Program-made: the position numbers and the translations under genes
The notes under the pieces: model-generated
What the model saw: the letters and a program-made list of their open reading frames with translations, nothing else
Told to the model about the DNA's origin: nothing
The model's database searches: none
From: Terrimonas sp937888905
Lineage (GTDB): Bacteria; Bacteroidota; Bacteroidia; Chitinophagales; Chitinophagaceae
Direction of reading: 5' to 3'
Length of the DNA stretch: 64,000 nt
Assembly: GCA_937888905.1 (NCBI GenBank)
Contig: CALATA010000013.1
Coordinates: forward strand, 150,055 to 214,054
Part shown: in pieces, positions 32,558 through 40,832 of the stretch
Layout: each line of letters begins with the position of its first letter
How positions within the stretch are numbered: position 1 is the stretch's first letter

Positions 32558-33058
32558 ATGCGAACGGATGTAAATAAAGACACCGATTTTGACGTGCGGT
32601 TGCAGGATGCGATCTGTGTAAATGAAAGCCACCTGCAACATAAATGGTATCACAACCTGAAATACCTGATCACAGGTATTTTATTCGGTATTGTATTCGT
32701 AAAAGCAGAGATCATTAGCTGGTTCAGAATCCAGGAAATGTTCCGCCTGCAATCCTTCCATATGTATGGCGTAATTGGCAGCGCCGTCGTCACCGGTATG
32801 CTCTCCGTGTGGCTGATCAAGAAATTTAACCTCAAAACGATCTATGGTGAGGTTATAGAATTTCATCCTAAAAAATTCAACAAGGGACAAATCTATGGCG
32901 GATTGATATTCGGCCTGGGCTGGGCACTTACAGGCGCTTGCCCCGGCCCCTTGTTTGCGCAGATAGGCACGGGTGCAACTGTTGTTATCATTACCCTGTT
33001 AAGTGCCATTACCGGAACCTGGGTATATGGCTTATTAAGAGAACGATTACCCCACTAG
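32558..33058 (+). CDS. YeeE/YedE-family (DUF6691-type) transporter, second half
   Basis: The 166-residue protein has a 45-residue polar N-terminus, then helices with GVIGSAVVTGMLSVWLI, and the conserved motif FGLGWALTGACPGPLFAQIGTG with the second essential cysteine (ACPGP). It starts 20 bases after the first half and ends the operon. Confidence 0.9.
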   Translation: MRTDVNKDTDFDVRLQDAICVNESHLQHKWYHNLKYLITGILFGIVFVKAEIISWFRIQEMFRLQSFHMYGVIGSAVVTGMLSVWLIKKFNLKTIYGEVIEFHPKKFNKGQIYGGLIFGLGWALTGACPGPLFAQIGTGATVVIITLLSAITGTWVYGLLRERLPH

Positions 33059-33570
33059 CAATAAACCTGGAAATCATGGAGATGAATTATCCCTTTGCGG
33101 AAAATGCAACTCCTCAGTCCCCATATGCCTGCCTCGTCGAAAGAATCCTGAGCTTGGTTGTTTTCGATCAACTTTATTGCCTGGTTCGATAAGAATCAGT
33201 GGCGGCAATGACACCCCTCATTTCTGCCGCGTTTTTTATCCCGTATCATTGGTGTTTAATAAGCGCTCATGAAAAGGGAGGAACTTTTACTGCCGGTCAA
33301 GCAAGTGAAAGAAGGGTTTACCAGCTTACCTGCCATCCTGCGCCAATTATCGAAGGAAGCTGTACCAAAGCAATCACGCACAAAAAAGATACGGAAGATT
33401 CAGGGGGCGCAAAAAATTGACCTGGCAAACACTCAGCAACCCATTCCTTTATTTTATACAGACCCGATATTTTTTGCCAAAGAAAACGATCCATTATAGT
33501 CCCAGTGCTAAATTATGCTCTGCTAAAAAAGAAAATATGCTGAAGCGTCGGGTCCAGGCATCGTGTTACG
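33059..33570. other. 512-base gap without a convincing gene
   Basis: Only short open frames occur. One of 38 codons starts at 33076 (MEMNYPFAENATPQSPYACL...). Another starts at 33269 and has 76 codons (MKREELLLPVKQVKEGFTSL...); it is hydrophilic and basic in the middle but overlaps an equally long frame in another phase. Neither has a recognisable domain or a promoter box. It may be a remnant between the sulfur operon and the convergent phosphatidyltransferase gene. Confidence 0.5.
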
Positions 33571-34152
33571 CTATAGGTATGTCGTTCTCTCCTTCCATGC
33601 CTCGTACAGGCCTTTTACATCCGTCTTCCATTGTGGCAACACCAACACCATGAGAATCTCCTCCGCGAGATCAACAGCCGTTATAATCACCGCTGCATAA
33701 AAAACACCATAAGGTCGGTAATCAAGAAAAAACAGCAGTAGAAAGAAAATGCCCTGGCCAATCGCTGCCAGTTTAGCCATGCGCGTATGAAAACTCGTCA
33801 TTTTCCTGTACCTGATCAATGCGAGAATCGCCTGTAGTAAAAACATACCCCCTAACACGGCAATCCAGATTAACTGTTCTCTCATAAACACCGGATAAAA
33901 CTGCACCGCGCCTGTTAATGCGGCAGCTATCGTGAGGTCATCTGCCAGCGAATCAAGCCTGGCACCAGCACTGCTGTCCACATGGTATTTACGGGAGAAG
34001 AATCCATCTACCGCATCAGTAAGAAAACTCAGTACCAACAGCCAGCGGAACAGGTTGAAATGATTATTCACCACCAGCATTACGAGCACTGGCGCCATTA
34101 TCAGCCGGTAAGCCGTCACTGCATTGACGATATAATAACTACGCTTATACAT
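33571..34152 (-). CDS. CDP-alcohol phosphatidyltransferase family protein
   Basis: The 193-residue membrane protein has the exact family motif D-x2-D-G-x2-(A/S)-R-x8-G-x3-D-x3-D: D46, D49, G50, R54, G63, D67, D71, followed by five more helices. Enzymes of this family transfer an alcohol (glycerophosphate, inositol, serine, choline) onto CDP-diacylglycerol. The acceptor cannot be told. ATG 34152 (MYKRSYYIVNAVTAYRL) is preferred to 34167. The gap 34153-34401 to the next gene shows nothing else. Confidence 0.87.
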   Translation of the reverse strand: MYKRSYYIVNAVTAYRLIMAPVLVMLVVNNHFNLFRWLLVLSFLTDAVDGFFSRKYHVDSSAGARLDSLADDLTIAAALTGAVQFYPVFMREQLIWIAVLGGMFLLQAILALIRYRKMTSFHTRMAKLAAIGQGIFFLLLFFLDYRPYGVFYAAVIITAVDLAEEILMVLVLPQWKTDVKGLYEAWKERTTYL

Positions 34153-34401
34153 ACAAATGGCCCACACCTACTGGTTCCTGGTCGCCGACAGAGGTGGTGA
34201 CATATAGTTACTTGTTATTATCGTCCCGGTTTATGACGCTTATCAACCTCCGGCATGATTTCCAACACAAGAATACATATTGATATGAACCGCCCACCCT
34301 TCCATGAGGCAAATCAGTTATTGCCGTGACCACTCTCAAAAAAAAACACCGGGACCTGATCTATCTTACAACTCCTTTCACACAACAACAATGCTAAGTA
34401 A

Positions 34402-34548
34402 ATGACTGACAGGGAAACCATAATAAATGTGTTGGCATTCGTTATCACCATTTTCGGGTTCGTAGCGGTGGTAGTAAAAGCGGGCAGCAACGCAATCCGT
34501 TACCTGCTGATCAAACTCTATAAGCTGATGTTTCCGAACAAAAACTAA
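34402..34548 (+). CDS. Small single-helix membrane protein
   Basis: A 48-codon frame from ATG 34402: MTDRETIINVLAFVITIFGF, then a hydrophobic segment (VITIFGFVAVVVKAG) and a basic C-terminus (YLLIKLYKLMFPNKN). One transmembrane helix and a positive tail are typical of real small membrane proteins. No close family is known to me and I see no clear promoter. Confidence 0.4.
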   Translation: MTDRETIINVLAFVITIFGFVAVVVKAGSNAIRYLLIKLYKLMFPNKN

Positions 34549-34593
34549 AGCCTCAGGTACCGCCTTTGGGAGCCTCGGTGCTCATTCCTTATT

Positions 34594-34746
34594 CACTTAA
34601 ACTGTCTACAACAGAGTTATCCGTCGCCGCGACCGATTACCAAGTAGGGTTTGAACATCCTCAGTCTTTTAATAAGTTATTTAACGTAAAACCAAACAAA
34701 GTCCATTGGATTTCCGGCAGGCCTTCAACGAATGTCTTCAATATAG
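34594..34746 (+). pseudogene. Decayed C-terminal fragment of an AraC-family regulator
   Basis: The text LSTTELSVAATDYQVGF followed by EHPQSFNKLFN is an AraC second-HTH block (compare LSVxEIAYxVGFExPQSFNKLFK). At about 34685 the frame shifts: the next phase reads KTKQSPLDFRQAF, the usual end of such a domain. The N-terminal part is missing and there is no start codon. An intact AraC gene of a different subtype begins 81 bases further on. Confidence 0.7.
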
Positions 34747-34827
34747 TATCGCCTGTTACAGCCTTTTCAAAAGATTAACTATAAGTCTCTCCCTCTGTAA
34801 TGGTTCATTGTTCTAATTTTACAGTGT

Positions 34828-35688
34828 ATGCAGCAAACAGCCTCTTTTCTTTACCAACTCAGGCAAAACGATAAACTGCCGATCAGGATCGTGTCGCCGG
34901 ATTATGGTCACCTAACGCCCACCGAGGCTGCTAACTATGTTATTCCGCAACACGCCCAACACTACCTCTTGTTATTTATGCTGGATGGCCGTAGCCGGCA
35001 CAGGGTAGATCTGCAACAGTACGAGGCGGCTACCGATGAACTGATCTTCACCATGCCCCACCAGGTCCATGAGCAACCTGTTTTTGAAACAAGCGCTGAT
35101 TTTATCAAATTGGGTTTCGATGAAAGCTGTTTGTCCCTGCTGCCGAAACAATATCCCTTTCTGATCAATCCGCTGAATTATCAGAAAGTCAGCTTTGAAC
35201 CCGCTGCCGCCTTGCGGTTAAAAGCCGTCTTCGCTATACTGCTCGATCTCTTAAAGCGCTGGCAGACCGAACCCGAACTTATTCTTGCTCATCTCAACAG
35301 CCTGCTTACCGAGATCAATACCGCTTATTTTAAAGCGCAACACACCCTGCCCGACGGCAAACTATCGAGGTTTATCGCCTTTAAGTTCCTTGTGGAACAT
35401 AACCTGACCAATCTGCCAACGATCAATGCCATCGCTCAACAACTGGGCATCAATACCAATGGGCTCTACCAACTTGTTAAAAGCCATTCCGGGCTTTCTC
35501 CCAAAGAATTCATCAACGGCCGGCTGATACTCGAAGCAAGACGGCGTATTTGCTACGAAGAACGCTCCTCTGTCAAGGATCTGGCTTATGGGCTGGGCTT
35601 TAACGATCCGGAATATTTTTCCCGCCTCTTTAAAAAGCTCACCGGGCAAACGATCGCCCAATTCTCCAAAGATTTGTCAGGCAATTAA
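34828..35688 (+). CDS. AraC-family regulator
   Basis: The 286-residue protein has an N-terminal cupin-like domain (HAQHYLLLFMLDGRSRHRVDLQQYEAA) and a C-terminal double HTH from about residue 190: TINAIAQQLGINTNGLYQLVKSHSG and VKDLAYGLGFNDPEYFSRLFKK, ending TGQTIAQF. It is a DNA-binding regulator, probably ligand-responsive. The epimerase gene 66 bases downstream on the same strand is its likely target or operon partner. Confidence 0.92.
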   Translation: MQQTASFLYQLRQNDKLPIRIVSPDYGHLTPTEAANYVIPQHAQHYLLLFMLDGRSRHRVDLQQYEAATDELIFTMPHQVHEQPVFETSADFIKLGFDESCLSLLPKQYPFLINPLNYQKVSFEPAAALRLKAVFAILLDLLKRWQTEPELILAHLNSLLTEINTAYFKAQHTLPDGKLSRFIAFKFLVEHNLTNLPTINAIAQQLGINTNGLYQLVKSHSGLSPKEFINGRLILEARRRICYEERSSVKDLAYGLGFNDPEYFSRLFKKLTGQTIAQFSKDLSGN

Positions 35689-35754
35689 TTCGATTTGTCC
35701 GGGCTGTTCCCGGAAGCCTTTCTGAGCTTTGTTAAACATTAAAAGTTTAGCATT

Positions 35755-36585
35755 ATGCAGGAAAAATCACGAACAATATTGGTGACCGGGGGAAACGGTC
35801 TGGTTGGCACACGATTGTTGCCCCAGTTGATGAAGGCGGGTTGGCAATGTCGCGTTCTTGTACGCGGTAAAAAGGAAATGCCTGAAGGGGTGATCCCTGT
35901 TGGAGGAGATCTGTTCGACCCTTCATCGCTAACCGAAGCAGTGGAGGGGGTTTCAGCCATCATTCATTTGGCGGCAGTATTCCGGTCGTCTGATAAGGAC
36001 CTGATCTGGAAGAGTAATCTGGATGGCACTTGTAATCTGCTTGCAGCAGCGAAAGTACATGCCCCTGATGCGCGCTTTATTTTTTCGAGTACCAGTCATG
36101 TCTATAATACAAACAATCCGCACCCCGGCCGCGAGGACGATGAAGTGGCTCCACAACATGCTTATCCGGCCAGCAAAGTGGCCGCCGAACATGAATTGAA
36201 GAAAAGCGGGTTGACCTGGTCGATATTGCGGTTCCCTTTTGTTTACGGTGATGGAGACGGACACCTGGAAGCACTGCCCCAGCATGTTGTTGCGGCCAAC
36301 TTTCATCCTGCCATGAGAATGAGCACCATTCACCACCGCGATATCTATACTGCTATCAGTCTTGCGCTTAACGGAGTTATGGATAAGCGCATAGTGAACA
36401 TAGCCGACGAAGCCCCGACATCTTTGTACGAGTTGTTGAAACTCGTTGGCCATACGATGGCATCTTCATCTGAACCGCTTGTCAATCCCTGGTATCTTCA
36501 TGCTGATAGTTCGCTTGCCAGAAGTCTTGGATTTCAGCCGCAGATAAGGACCGTTCACCAGGCCGCACAAGAGGGGTTGCTTTGA
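35755..36585 (+). CDS. NAD-dependent epimerase/dehydratase-family protein
   Basis: The 276-residue protein has the Rossmann motif TGGNGLVGTRLL at residues 11-22, IHLAAVFR, an SSTSHVY strand end, and the active Y-x3-K in HAYPASKVAAEH. It is an extended SDR that acts on a nucleotide sugar or a related hydroxy compound; it lacks the extended C-terminal sugar-binding region of full GalE types. It lies downstream of the AraC gene. The last codons overlap the beginning of an SDR remnant. Confidence 0.88.
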   Translation: MQEKSRTILVTGGNGLVGTRLLPQLMKAGWQCRVLVRGKKEMPEGVIPVGGDLFDPSSLTEAVEGVSAIIHLAAVFRSSDKDLIWKSNLDGTCNLLAAAKVHAPDARFIFSSTSHVYNTNNPHPGREDDEVAPQHAYPASKVAAEHELKKSGLTWSILRFPFVYGDGDGHLEALPQHVVAANFHPAMRMSTIHHRDIYTAISLALNGVMDKRIVNIADEAPTSLYELLKLVGHTMASSSEPLVNPWYLHADSSLARSLGFQPQIRTVHQAAQEGLL

Positions 36586-36641
36586 ATTACCCCACGGGTA
36601 CCAACTATGTAACCGACGGCGGCACAATCCCAACTATTTAA
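36585..36641 (+). pseudogene. C-terminal remnant of a classical SDR gene
   Basis: Starting at the last base of the epimerase stop codon, a different frame reads NYPTGTNYVTDGGTIPTI and TAA. TGxNYxxDGGxIPT is the standard end of classical short-chain dehydrogenases. Only these 18 codons remain, so a gene was deleted or replaced up to here. The rest of the gap to 36776 shows no gene. Confidence 0.7.
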
Positions 36642-36776
36642 TCATTCTGATACATTCATTAACAATGACTGCTTCCGGAGCTTGCTCGCAGTTTTTGCCT
36701 CCTCCTCTTACAATAAAATGCTGTCCCCTGTCGTATTTAAGAGACATTTTGTTTTTACTACCTTCGTGGTCCGGTC

Positions 36777-37763
36777 ATGCAACTCATTATCTCCAACCAA
36801 CATAACGAAATCATTTCTTCCGGGCACACCGATAGCCCGCTGACGGCGTCTGTTTACAAGGAGTTCGCCTACCAGAGTTCCGAACCCTTCTGGCAGAGCA
36901 CCGCCAGGGAAATACATTATCCGGGTACGCATATCGCCATGCACGAGGTGAACGTTCTTCAATCCGTCAACGTGCAAACCTTGGATGCGCCGCAGACGGT
37001 GAGTCTATTTTTTGTAGAAAATGGTTCGCTGGTTTCAAAAGCCGGTAAACAAACCCGCGACTGGCAGATTTCTTCGCTTCAACACAACCTGCTCTACAGC
37101 GCCTACTCTACCGATGCCACGTTTTTTGAGGAACAAAAAAATCTGCGCCTTAACATCATCAGCTTCACACCGAAAAGATTTGCAGAACTCACCGAAGGTG
37201 CCGGCAAAATAACAGACCATGTGAATAACCAGATCGCCAAAGGAAACAGTTCAAGCCTGAGCGAACAACGCAATCTCCGGATCAACCTGTCCATGATGCG
37301 ACTGTTCCGCGACCTCAAAGACAGTTCCTTCCACCCTTCTGCCAGGAAATTACATGTGGAGTCCAAAGTATTGGAATTACTTGCCCTGCAGTGCAATCAA
37401 CTCGCACAAGAGACCGACGAAACGAACAATTACAAGCTTACACCCCGGGACATACAAAAACTGAACGAGGTACGTGACTATCTCCTTAATGATATCGCTT
37501 ATTCACCAGGTCTTTCCGAATTATCCCGGCATTCCGGTTTGAATATGTTCAAACTGAAATCAGGATTCAAACAATTGTTTAACCAGACCATTTTTGGTTT
37601 TCTGCGCGAACGCCGTTTGGAACATGCAATGGATCAGTTAAAAAACAGGGATAAAGCCTTAACAGATATTGCTTACGAATCAGGATTTGCCAGCCTCGCC
37701 CATTTCAGTGATGCCTTTCGCAAGAAATACGGTTCACCGCCCGGAAAATGGCGCAACCATTGA
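36777..37763 (+). CDS. AraC-family regulator
   Basis: The 328-residue protein has a long N-terminal sensor region (residues 1-215; cupin-like strands near SVNVQTLDAPQTVSLFFVENGSLV) and a C-terminal AraC HTH pair, GLSELSRHSGLNMFKLKSGFKQLF and LTDIAYESGFASLAHFSDAFRKKYG, ending SPPGKWR. This layout is usual in Bacteroidota regulators next to outer-membrane or siderophore genes. The outer-membrane gene at 37840 follows after 76 bases. Confidence 0.92.
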   Translation: MQLIISNQHNEIISSGHTDSPLTASVYKEFAYQSSEPFWQSTAREIHYPGTHIAMHEVNVLQSVNVQTLDAPQTVSLFFVENGSLVSKAGKQTRDWQISSLQHNLLYSAYSTDATFFEEQKNLRLNIISFTPKRFAELTEGAGKITDHVNNQIAKGNSSSLSEQRNLRINLSMMRLFRDLKDSSFHPSARKLHVESKVLELLALQCNQLAQETDETNNYKLTPRDIQKLNEVRDYLLNDIAYSPGLSELSRHSGLNMFKLKSGFKQLFNQTIFGFLRERRLEHAMDQLKNRDKALTDIAYESGFASLAHFSDAFRKKYGSPPGKWRNH

Positions 37764-37839
37764 TTTTCACTTTTTGAAAATCTTACTGCTTTATCTGAAA
37801 GTCCGCCTTCCCCGCTTCAGGGAAATTTGTCTTAAAAAA

Positions 37840-38775
37840 ATGGCAATACCCAAAAAAGGCAGCATTGTGCTTCTTCTCTCCGCTCTTTACGGCGTGATCC
37901 CCGCAGCAGCTCAGCAACCCGAGATCAAACTGGACATCTATCACAGCCCGGCTTCAAAATACCAGGCTCCGCCCGATAGCAGTAAAAAAAAAGGAACAAG
38001 CAGTCAGCAGGAAATAAACCTCTCCGGTAAGCTGCCCCTGTTTCTACGCATAGATACATCCTCCGGTAAGATCCGCAGCCTGGGCGCTTCAGGGCATTTG
38101 CGATACACTCACTTTAATAACACGGATTATACCCGTCAAATCCTGCCGGTCAATCTTTTCGCATCCGCATTGGGAATAAATTATTATTCCACCTTGAAAC
38201 GCAACTGGGCGTATACCTTGTTTATCAACGCGGGTGTCAACACCGATTTCCGCGAAGTTGATTTCAACGATGTATTTCTCACCGGTGGGGTGGTCTTTCT
38301 GAAACAATTCTCTAAAAGCTTCAGACTCGGCGTTGGTGTTATTGTGCATAACCAGTTTGGCACACCAATGGTCTGGCCGGCGCTAACAGCCGATTGGAAA
38401 TTCGGCCGCAAATTCAAGCTCGACATCCGTGTGCCGGACGAGGCGCAAGGCATTGCGTATAAAATAGGCATCGCGTATCAACTGAAAAAACAACTGACCG
38501 CAGAGTTTGCCTTTCGTCCGCAGGCCGTTTCGTACGACGTTACCGCCACGCGCGCCATCCCCAACCGGTTGATGAATTACTGGCAACTTCCTTTTGAACT
38601 CAACCTGCAACAGCAACACGGGCGCATCGGCTGGACAGGCGGAGTCGGCTTTACTGCGCTGCGAAGTTTTGCTTACAGCGAAAAGAAATTAGAAAAAATG
38701 TTTACCAGCTATCCTTATCATGGACTCAGCAGCAATTGGTTCGTTCATGCCGGTATAAACTGGCGGTTGAAGTAA
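37840..38775 (+). CDS. Outer-membrane beta-barrel-type protein (DUF6268-like)
   Basis: The 311-residue protein has a signal peptide (MAIPKKGSIVLLLSALYGVI, then PAAAQQ) and a mature chain of alternating strands (SGHLRYTHFNNTDY, FASALGINYYSTLKRNWAYTLFI, FRLGVGVIVHNQFGTPM) ending in WFVHAGINWRLK. The pattern fits the DUF6268 family. Function is unknown. ATG 37840 starts the signal peptide; an open frame extends back into the AraC gene and is ignored. A strong terminator follows. Confidence 0.78.
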   Translation: MAIPKKGSIVLLLSALYGVIPAAAQQPEIKLDIYHSPASKYQAPPDSSKKKGTSSQQEINLSGKLPLFLRIDTSSGKIRSLGASGHLRYTHFNNTDYTRQILPVNLFASALGINYYSTLKRNWAYTLFINAGVNTDFREVDFNDVFLTGGVVFLKQFSKSFRLGVGVIVHNQFGTPMVWPALTADWKFGRKFKLDIRVPDEAQGIAYKIGIAYQLKKQLTAEFAFRPQAVSYDVTATRAIPNRLMNYWQLPFELNLQQQHGRIGWTGGVGFTALRSFAYSEKKLEKMFTSYPYHGLSSNWFVHAGINWRLK

Positions 38776-38777
38776 AC

Positions 38778-38819
38778 TATTTACCGGGGAATGCTTATTG
38801 GGCTATTCCCCGGTAAATA
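38778..38819 (+). terminator. Strong hairpin after the DUF6268-like gene
   Basis: A perfect 15-base stem, TATTTACCGGGGAAT and ATTCCCCGGTAAATA, with a 12-base loop, starting three bases after the TAA. No long T-run follows, so it may also protect the 3' end or work with the A/T-rich stem foot. Confidence 0.7.
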
Positions 38820-38831
38820 AGCGTTGGTTCG

Positions 38832-38897
38832 CTCCTTCGAGCACTTCAGGCATCTCCTTCGAGCACCTCAGGCATCTCCTCCGAGCACCTCGGCGAG
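38832..38897. repeat. 22-base tandem repeat, three units
   Basis: Three consecutive 22-base units of the form CTCCTTCGAGCACCTCAGGC plus AT, with one to four differences between units. They lie directly after the terminator and before the octamer array. Not coding. Confidence 0.85.
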
Positions 38898-38904
38898 CTC
38901 TCCC

Positions 38905-38944
38905 ATTGACCTATTCACTTATTGACTTATTGGCTTATTGACTT
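38905..38944. repeat. Octamer array, ATTSACTT type
   Basis: Five 8-base units ATTGACCT, ATTCACTT, ATTGACTT, ATTGGCTT, ATTGACTT. The unit is the heptamer ATTSACN with one extra T. Confidence 0.8.
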
Positions 38945-39022
38945 TCCCCCTTTTCGTCACGTGATTTTCCCATCGTCGCCCGGCTAACTCTTCTTAACTT
39001 GCACCGCTTAAGATGGTTTCAA

Positions 39023-40819
39023 ATGACGCAGGAAAGAAAGTTAACAGACGAACAACAGGCTATTATCCATTCCACCGGAGACATCCGGATCAACGCCGTG
39101 GCCGGCTCCGGCAAAACCACCACGCTGATCGAATACGCCGCATCCAGACCCACCGGGTCCAAAATCCTCTACCTGGCTTTCAACAAATCCGTCAAACTGG
39201 AAGCGCAACGGAAATTTGCGGCAAAGAATCTTACCAACGTAAAGGTCGAGACCGCCCATTCGCTGGCCTACAAACATATTTTCCGAAGCAATCATTACTC
39301 CCTGAAATCCAGTGGCTATAAAATGCACGAAATCGTGGAGCTGCTCGACCTTCGTGGCAACGGAGAAAAACATACCGAATATATCATTGCCAATCATATC
39401 AGCAAGTTCATCAGCTATTTCTGTAACAGCGACAAAGCCAAAGTGCAAGAGCTGAATTATCTCGATACCGTCAACGATCCAAACGCCCAATCTTTTGTCC
39501 ATTCGTTTTATAAATATATCGAAGACGGCACCCGCCTGTTCTTAAGCAAAATGGACAAGGGAGAAATCGAGATCACTCATGATTTTTACCTGAAAAAATT
39601 CCAATTGTCCAGGCCGGTGTTGCCTTATGACTATATACTTTTTGATGAAGGACAGGATGCCTCAGGCGCCATGCTGAGCGTTTTTTTACACCAAAAAGCC
39701 GTTAAGGTGATCGTCGGCGACACCCACCAGCAAATCTATGGCTGGCGGTATGCGGTCAATTCGCTGGAGAAAACGGATTTTCAAACTTTCCACCTTTCCG
39801 CCAGCTTCCGCTTTCAGCAACCCATCGCCAACCTCGCCAACGAATTACTCAAATGGAAGAAACATTTGAAGAAATATACGCCTGTTCTCATCAGGGGTAA
39901 AGGTTCTTCCACCGCAGAAAAGTCAAAAGCAACCATCGCCAGGACCAATCTAGGACTCTTGCTGAGCGCCATTGATTTCATCACGGATAATCCAAAGATC
40001 AAACATTTATACTTCGAAGGCAATATCAACTCCTACACTTATGCGGATGATGGTGCTTCTCTTTACGACGTGCTGAGCCTCTACAATAATAACCACGACC
40101 GCGTACGCGACAAGCTGATCAAGTCGATGCATGATCTGGATGATCTGGAGGACTACGTGGAAAAAACGGAAGATGTGCAGTTGGGCATGATGGCCGGCAT
40201 AGTAAAAGAATACGGCAACGAAATCCCGGCCATTTTAAAACGGCTAAAAGACCTGCATACCGGCGACGACAGCCGGGACAACGCGGAAATGATTTTCTCC
40301 ACCGTACACAGAGCCAAGGGAATGGAATACGATGTAGTGTACCTCGCCGGTGATTTTATCAAAGAAGCCGACCTCGAAAGAGCGAAGAACGGTCAGCAAA
40401 AAGAAAATGTTGATACGTCGAAATTAAACGAAGAAATAAACCTGCTGTATGTAGCCGTCACCCGTACGAAAAACATTCTTCATGTTCCCGAGGCATTATT
40501 ACCTGAAAATTTCCCGTCTTCTGCATTGATAAAAGTTGTCAAGACAGAGGATAAACGACAAGAGAATGCTTTTACAGACAACAAAACAAAAAGGTCAGGC
40601 GCCGGAAACATTAAACAGATTAAGGAGAAAGCATACACCGTCGCTAAACAAAGAGAGATATCCAGGGATGCCTACAAACCCTGGACTTCCGACCAGGACG
40701 AAGAGCTCCGGTATCTATACGAAAGTGATAATCCCATCAGCGCCATAGCGGATCATTTCGGCAGAACCAAAGGCGCCATTATTTCGCGCCTGAAGAAACT
40801 GAATTATTTTACAGAATAA
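39023..40819 (+). CDS. UvrD/FBH1-like SF1 helicase with C-terminal HTH
   Basis: The 598-residue protein has all SF1A motifs: Walker A NAVAGSGKTTT at residues 24-34, ILFDEGQDAS (motif II), VVGD-type VGDTHQQIYGWR (III), ASFRFQQPIANLAN (IV), TVHRAKGMEYDVVYLAGDF (V) and LLYVAVTRTKN (VI). The 1B/2B insertions are short, as in FBH1/UvrD-like proteins. The last 50 residues, KPWTSDQDEELRYLYE then ISAIADHFGRTKGAIISRLKKL, form a Myb/SANT-like HTH that should bind DNA. It unwinds DNA 3' to 5' in repair or recombination. ATG 39023 (MTQERKL) fits the motif spacing. Confidence 0.92.
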   Translation: MTQERKLTDEQQAIIHSTGDIRINAVAGSGKTTTLIEYAASRPTGSKILYLAFNKSVKLEAQRKFAAKNLTNVKVETAHSLAYKHIFRSNHYSLKSSGYKMHEIVELLDLRGNGEKHTEYIIANHISKFISYFCNSDKAKVQELNYLDTVNDPNAQSFVHSFYKYIEDGTRLFLSKMDKGEIEITHDFYLKKFQLSRPVLPYDYILFDEGQDASGAMLSVFLHQKAVKVIVGDTHQQIYGWRYAVNSLEKTDFQTFHLSASFRFQQPIANLANELLKWKKHLKKYTPVLIRGKGSSTAEKSKATIARTNLGLLLSAIDFITDNPKIKHLYFEGNINSYTYADDGASLYDVLSLYNNNHDRVRDKLIKSMHDLDDLEDYVEKTEDVQLGMMAGIVKEYGNEIPAILKRLKDLHTGDDSRDNAEMIFSTVHRAKGMEYDVVYLAGDFIKEADLERAKNGQQKENVDTSKLNEEINLLYVAVTRTKNILHVPEALLPENFPSSALIKVVKTEDKRQENAFTDNKTKRSGAGNIKQIKEKAYTVAKQREISRDAYKPWTSDQDEELRYLYESDNPISAIADHFGRTKGAIISRLKKLNYFTE

Positions 40820-40832
40820 TGCGAAGCGTTCA

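Noticed and set aside
33269..33499. 76-codon frame starting MKREELLLPV
   Set aside because: No domain, overlapped by another frame of similar length and without promoter box; not strong enough for a gene call.
37669..37839. N-terminal extension of the DUF6268-like gene
   Set aside because: It overlaps the conserved HTH end of the AraC gene and places the signal peptide in the middle of the protein.
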